From positions 13,473,263 to 13,537,262 of the forward strand of contig NC_084480.1 in NCBI RefSeq assembly GCF_030035675.1: a stretch of 64,000 nucleotides of DNA, read 5' to 3'. The notes beneath the pieces were generated by a model. It was given only the letters and a program-made list of their open reading frames with translations. It was not told the origin of the DNA and made no database searches. This DNA is from Rhineura floridana (taxonomy: Eukaryota > Chordata > Lepidosauria > Squamata > Rhineuridae). This document shows, in pieces, positions 58,376-64,000 of this stretch (positions are counted from its first letter, which is position 1; each line of letters opens with the position of its first letter). The position numbers were made by a program, and so were the translations under genes.

Positions 58376-60088
58376 TAAGAACATAAGAACATAAGAAGAG
58401 CTTGCTGGATCAGGCCAGTGGCCCATCTATCCAGCATCCTGTTCTCACAGTGGCCAACCAGGTGCCTGGGGGAAGCCCGCAAGCAGGACCCGAGTGCAAG
58501 AACACTCTCCCCTCCTGAGGCTTCCGGCAACTGGTTTTCAGAAGCATGCTGCCTCTGACTAGGGTGGCACAGCACAGCCATCACAGCTAGTAGCCATTGA
58601 TAGCCCTGTCCTCCATGAATTTGTCTAATCTTCTTTTAAAGCCATCCAAGCTGGTGGCCATTACTGCATCTTGTGGGAGCAAATTCCATAGTTTAACTAT
58701 GCGCTGAGTAAAGAAGTACTTCCTTTTGTCTGTCCTGAATCTTCCAACATTCAGCTTCTTTGAATGTCCACGAGTTCTAGTATTATGAGAGAGGGAGAAG
58801 AACTTTTCTCTATCCACTTTCTCAATGCCATGCATAATTTTATACCCTTCTATCATGTCTCCTCTGACCCGCCTTTTCTCTAAACTAAAAAGCCCCAAAT
58901 GCTGCAACCTTTCCTCGTAAGGGAGTCGCTCCATCCCCTTGATCATTCTGGTTTCCCTCTTCTGAACCTTTTCCAACTCTATAATATCCTTTTTGAGATG
59001 AGGCGACCAGAACTGTACACAGTATTCCAAATGCGGCCGCACCATAGATTTATACAATGGCATTATGATATCGGCTGTTTTATTTTCAATACCTTTCCTA
59101 ATTATTGCTAGCATGGAATTTGCCTTTTTCACAGCTGCTGCACACTGGGTCGACATTTTCATCGTGCTGTCCACTACAACCCTGAGGTCTCTCTCCTGGT
59201 CGGTCACCGCCAGTTCAGACCCCATGAGCGTATATGTGAAATTCAGATTTTTTGCTCCAATATGCATAATTTTACACTTGTTTCTATTGAATTGCAATTG
59301 CCATTTTTCCGCCCATTCACTCAGTTTGGAGAGGTCTTTTTGGAGCTCTTCGCAATCCCTTTTTGTTTTAACAACCCTGAACAATTTAGTGTCGTCAGCA
59401 AACTTGGCCACTTCACTGCTCACTCCTAATTCTAGGTCATTAATGAACAAGTTGAAAAGTACAGGTCCCAATACCGATCCTTGAGGGACTCCACTTTCTA
59501 CAGCCCTCCATTGGGAGAACTGTCCGTTTATTCCTACTCTCTGCTTTCTGCTTCTTAACCAATTCCTTATCCACAAGAGGACCTCTCCTCTTATTCCATG
59601 ACTGCTAAGCTTCCTCAGAAGCCTTTGGTGAGGTACCTTGTCAAACGCTTTTTGAAAGTCTAAGTACACTATGTCCACTGGATCACCTCTATCTATATGC
59701 TTGTTGACACTCTCAAAGAATTCTAATAGGTTACTGAGACAGGACTTTCCCTTGCAGAAGCCATGCTGGCTCTGCTTCAGCAAGGCTTGTTCTTCTATGT
59801 GCTTGGTTAATCTAGCTTTAATAATACTTTCTACCAGTTTTCCAGGGACAGAAGTTAAGCTAACTGGCCTGTAATTTCCGGGATCCCCTCTGGATCCCTT
59901 TTTGAAGATTGGTGTTACATTTGCCACTTTCCAGTCCTCAGGCACGGAGGAGGACCCGAGGGACAAGTTACATATTTTAGTTAGCAGATCAGCAATTTCA
60001 CATTTGAGTTCTTTGAGAACTCTCGGGTGGATGCCATCCGGGCCCAGTGATTTGTCAGTTTTTATATTGTCCATTAAGCTTAGAACTT

Positions 60089-61814
<1,726 letters not shown>

Positions 61815-62235
61815 AACTTCCTCTCTCGTTACCACTATTTGTCTTAGTTCCTCAGAATCCCTTCCTGCAAATGTTAGTCCAGGTTCAGGGATCTGCCCTA
61901 TATCTTCCACTGTGAAGACAGATGCAAAGAATTCATTTAGCTTCTCTGCAATCTCCTTATCGTTCTTTAGTACACCTTTGACTCCCTTATCATCCAAGGC
62001 ACCCAGACGCCTGGTAAAAGTTCACAGCAGGAGCTGCTTAGGTAGTAATGGAATGAAGGTTCACCCATTGAACTTCTGCCTCCCTTTCAGCTGCTAAAAG
62101 CACAGCGATGCTTAAAGGAAGGGGGAGTGAAGCAAATACGATCTCCTCAAAGGTTATATTGCAAATGGCAAATGTAAGCAGTTTTCAAAACTGAACTCCT
62201 TGCCATCTTGCAGTTTCCCACAAAAAAATTGCTTA

Positions 62236-62330
62236 AGACTGCAATCCAATACACTTACCTGGGAGTAAGTCCCATTGAACCCAATGGAGCTTACTTCTGA
62301 GTAGGCATGTATTGGACTGCAGCCTAAGTC
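62236..62330. repeat. Short palindromic interspersed repeat
   Basis: gactgcaatccaatacactt and gggagtaagtcccattgaac, then inverted ggagcttacttctgagtagg and tattggactgcagcc. Related pieces: 31382-31520, 34655-34735, 34790-34885, 46890-46945, 63056-63136. The tandem repeat at 13.5-14.2 kb contains a derivative. Confidence 0.65.
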
Positions 62331-64000
62331 ATATACTTGCAAATAAGAGATTGCTTCTCATAAACGAAACTATAACATTTATTTTTGAAAATGTATGTAT
62401 ACTAGTTAAAAATGCTAATGAGTAAATGATATATGAATGCCTTAAATAAATAAAAACAAATTAAAAAGTACAACAGTCCAATATCTATATTCGCACAAGG
62501 AATAATTATTTGCAGTAGAGGCAACCCCCTTAAGAAGTCCTCATTACTGTAATATGAAGAAACAAGGAAGGGGAAGAGAATGCAAGATTAAACACATCAA
62601 AGTTTCGTTGAGCCCATATGCCTCTGCCATTATTGGTTATCTTCAGTACTCATTTTTTGATGAAGTGCTGATACTCATACATCGATAAAAGTTCTGCGTG
62701 GTGCCAGCGCACAATGGCTGCAGCAAAAAAAGAGGTAGTGGTACTCCGTTCCATTGAGTACAGTGACACAAAAAAAGCTTTATCTTCATACTAAGGCTAC
62801 ACATCTTTGTTTTTATGCTGTTGCATGCTAGTCATTATGACTTGTTCCAGTGCAATCTTAAGCATGTTCATTAATTCTGTTCATGGGACCTATAGCTCCC
62901 ATGTGTGTAAAGCTGGAGTGGGATTATCTCAGCTTTTTTCAAAACTGCAGCAGCTTTTGGCTCCAGCTCCACCCACTACCAGCATGCAACCCTGAAAGAT
63001 TACCCCTGCAGCCCTTGACGGAAAAGTTTCCATCTCTATCAGATTGCTTACTTAGACTGCAGTCCATGTCTACTCAGAAGTAAGCTCCATTGGGTTCAAT
63101 GAAACCCAATGTGTATATTGGATTGCAGCCTTAGTCCAATTTAATGTGATTTATGCAAGTTGTTTTGCAGCAGAAAGAGCTGCATAGTATCTAGTATCCT
63201 TCTTCCACAAGTGAGAATCGTTTCCAGTGCTGTCTTCCTTCAAATTTAGCCCACATCTCCAGTGTAGGAACCTGTCACTTTTATACAATACAATCTTTTT
63301 TCTTCCCAAGCAGTTCACATTACACACAAAAAAAACCCAATGCAGGAGGGATGTATGGGGAAGCCTATACACCATGCTTATAATACTGGAAAAATAAAAC
63401 CAATACTACAAAGGTGGACACTGGTTATAATCCCACCAAAGTTAAACTTTTACATCCCAACACTTTTATTCCCCATAGTTTCAGTGGCAGATACTTATAC
63501 GTGTTTTTAATGCTCCCACTGAAAGCATATTTTAAACTTTGGCTTGATTGTGGCGCTGAGTTTGCAGTTCTGAAAATAACTGAACATGTGGTAGAATAAT
63601 TTTTAATTAAGCTTATTGATTGCTATGCATTTACCATTGATAGCAGAACTATTATCATGCAGCTGTCCCAGTACCAACCAACGTTCTTTCGACACTGTTC
63701 AAAACCAGAAGAGGGTTACTTCCTATGGCAACCTTACTGAAGGCGCAAAAGGTGGTGGAATCTCATCATGCATACTGTAATAGAATATTTAGGTTTTAGG
63801 AAATGTATTTGCAACAGTAAAGGGATTGGATAGCTATTATATTAACTAGCAATTGTGGCAATTCAGGTTTAAGGTCAGCGGGATAAGGTAAGCCAAGACA
63901 GCTCTTCCGAAAGGAAATAATTTCAAAAGTAATCTCAAACAGAAAATGGGTTTTTAAAAGCTTAAAAGTATTGGCTTAAATTCATTAGCAGTTTGTAGAA
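62331..64000. other. Unassigned right end
   Basis: A partial family B hAT-like copy (62870-63040) and a short palindromic repeat copy (63056-63136). No IER3IP1 exon, the expected next gene, is recognised. Confidence 0.4.

Noticed and set aside
62331-64000. IER3IP1 terminal exon or 3' UTR expected from human gene order
   Set aside because: No sequence coding for its conserved C terminus was found on the minus strand; it probably lies beyond the window.

Overview
The window is vertebrate nuclear DNA, almost certainly from a squamate reptile (a lizard). Split genes with GT-AG introns encode proteins close to human KATNAL2 and HDHD2, and the repeats are a squamate set: CR1 and L2 LINEs, a BovB LINE, a Sauria-type SINE with a BovB tail, other tRNA-derived SINEs, a 5S rRNA-derived SINE and many palindromic DNA-transposon MITEs. 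Species cannot be told from sequence alone.

Layout. 1-33.8 kb is the 3' two thirds of KATNAL2 on the + strand: eleven coding exons (7089-33264) encode 388 residues, from the linker before the AAA domain to the stop. The exons for the N-terminal LisH region are not recognised and should lie to the left. HDHD2 is on the - strand, tail to tail with KATNAL2. Its six coding exons (51358 down to 43179) give a complete 259-residue HAD-fold protein, and a CpG-rich promoter-like region lies at 56.8-57.3 kb. The same order, KATNAL2 then HDHD2 convergent, is found on human chromosome 18. IER3IP1, the next human neighbour, is not visible.

The right end (57.4-62.0 kb) is a stack of nested insertions. A 5'-truncated BovB LINE is abutted by a CR1 LINE on the - strand, and that CR1 is split by a 1.73-kb insertion carrying an intronless, fully open KRAB zinc-finger gene (60105-61592) that ends in an L2-type 3' tail. 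KRAB-A, KRAB-B and finger exons are fused without introns, the CR1 resumes exactly after the insertion, and five bases (AACTT) are repeated at both ends. This is best read as a retrocopy of a spliced KRAB-ZNF mRNA mobilised by L2-type machinery, and is the most unusual object in the window.

Four large CR1 copies are present: 4284-6022 (-), 24940-29014 (+, nearly full length, ORF1 with esterase motifs plus ORF2), 36290-40740 (-, a different, older CR1 lineage with a Sauria SINE inside) and 58376-62003 (-, split). Three of them belong to one young subfamily. I found no CRISPR array, functional rRNA or tRNA gene, or new multi-gene system. The rest is intronic or intergenic DNA with decayed transposons.
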